Of a stretch of DNA of 64,000 bases, positions 63,475 through 64,000 are shown in pieces. The notes under the pieces were generated by a model that was given only the letters and a program-made list of their open reading frames with translations, made no database searches and had not been told where the DNA came from. Within the stretch, counting starts at the first letter, position 1; each line of letters begins with the position of its first letter. The position numbers were made by a program, and so were the translations under genes. This DNA comes from Ahaetulla prasina (Eukaryota > Chordata > Lepidosauria > Squamata > Colubridae): the NCBI RefSeq assembly GCF_028640845.1, contig NC_080539.1:181239459-181303458 (forward strand). The letters are read 5' to 3'.

Positions 63475-63629
63475 GATTGAGACCTTTGAGGCAAGGAGAG
63501 GCCAGGCACCCTAACCTTTGACGTGAGTGACATCAAGTTGGCCACACCCACCCAGTCACATGACCACAAGCCACACCCACCAAACAAGCCACATCCACAA
63601 AACTGGTAGTAAAAAATTTAGAAACCCCC
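63475..63629 (-). mobile_element. hAT transposon end fragment
   Basis: Reads gtgacatcaagttggccaca, cacccagtcacatgaccaca and aaactggtagtaaaaaattt, the end region shared by the hATs at 53582-54014 and 37389-38936. It runs into a C-rich tract at 63627; the terminal CTG is not clear. Confidence 0.6.
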
Positions 63630-64000
63630 CCCCCGCTTCCCCCCCTCCCCGGTCAATGGTGTCCCACTTTACCAATGTTAAAATCTGGGCACTATAAGTT
63701 TGGGGGGAATTTTGGTGGGCTCTGACCTGCAGTTTTCACTTCCAAAATAACTTGACTTTTCTAAAGTGGTAATTTCATTTTCATGATAATGCTAAACTCA
63801 AGCCACATGTGCTTTAATTTAAAGCAGGGCTTGGACTGGAAGGCCTGCCAGAGCACAGAAGAGCAACAGGCTTATTCTGCTAGTTTGCTTCAGGCATTCC
63901 ACATTTTTGAATGCCTGGGCAGAACTAGAGATTAAAAATCAGCCAAAGAAGGGCAAAGGGTGATTGGAAGAGAAAGGAAGGAAAGGAAAGAACAGAAAGG
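63630..64000. other. Unannotated DNA at the window edge
   Basis: Possible diverged repeat at 63655-63705 (see 55950-56090) and a purine-rich (GGAAA) tract at the very end. Nothing else recognised. Confidence 0.35.

Noticed and set aside
1..64000. CRISPR arrays, rRNA genes, free tRNA genes, bacterial operons
   Set aside because: No regularly spaced direct repeats or rRNA-like sequence were seen. tRNA-like boxes occur only as SINE heads. The repeat content is clearly vertebrate.

Overview
This is eukaryotic intergenic DNA from a squamate reptile, most likely a snake. It has AT-rich unique DNA, long microsatellites and the repeat mix typical of squamates: BovB/RTE, CR1 and L2-type LINEs, tRNA-derived SINEs whose tails copy the L2 3' end, Penelope-like elements, Ty3/Gypsy LTR elements, and many non-autonomous hAT transposons with 8-bp target duplications. 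There is no operon, CRISPR array, rRNA gene or stand-alone tRNA gene. The only candidate host coding sequence is one terminal exon (3564-4273). It has a good splice acceptor and an AATAAA signal and is open for about 236 codons.

Layout. 1-8.4 kb: mostly unique sequence with a GGAA microsatellite and the lone exon. 8.4-16.5 kb: an eroded L2 piece, a probable DNA transposon and two L2-type LINEs. One LINE keeps a YADD reverse transcriptase box; in the other it has become YANE. 17-22 kb: non-coding sequence with a diverged second copy at 32.8-33.3 kb, a LINE tail, a hAT and a SINE. 22.2-25.2 kb: Penelope-like elements arranged as two inverted pairs around TA repeats. Their 3' regions carry a hammerhead-ribozyme-like hairpin with one compensatory base-pair change. 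25.6-31 kb: a CR1 tail, a large imperfect palindrome, a hAT cluster, a BovB 3' end with a 13-bp target duplication, and another hAT. 34-41 kb: LINE tails, two SINEs in a row, a hAT inside a hAT, and a SINE inside a SINE.

41.6-61 kb holds two related Ty3/Gypsy elements. Both have short LTRs, 5-bp target duplications and primer sites matching tRNA-Ser(GCT). Element 1 (41606-46167) is dead, with two frameshifts, a nonsense codon and lost catalytic residues in reverse transcriptase and integrase. Element 2 (56430-60982) is very young: its LTRs differ at one base and all recognised catalytic motifs are present, with one short disrupted stretch between RNase H and integrase. It lies in a GC- and CpG-rich patch that could be a promoter or first exon. 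Between them are an inverted copy of a third, much older Gypsy relic, a CR1 LINE, and the main part of that relic, split by two hATs with perfect target duplications. 61-64 kb is mostly unique.

I found no host pathway. What the window records is a layered insertion history. Coordinates of element edges without a stated target duplication are estimates by eye. Family names rest on protein motifs, end structures and recognition of common squamate repeats, not on a database search.
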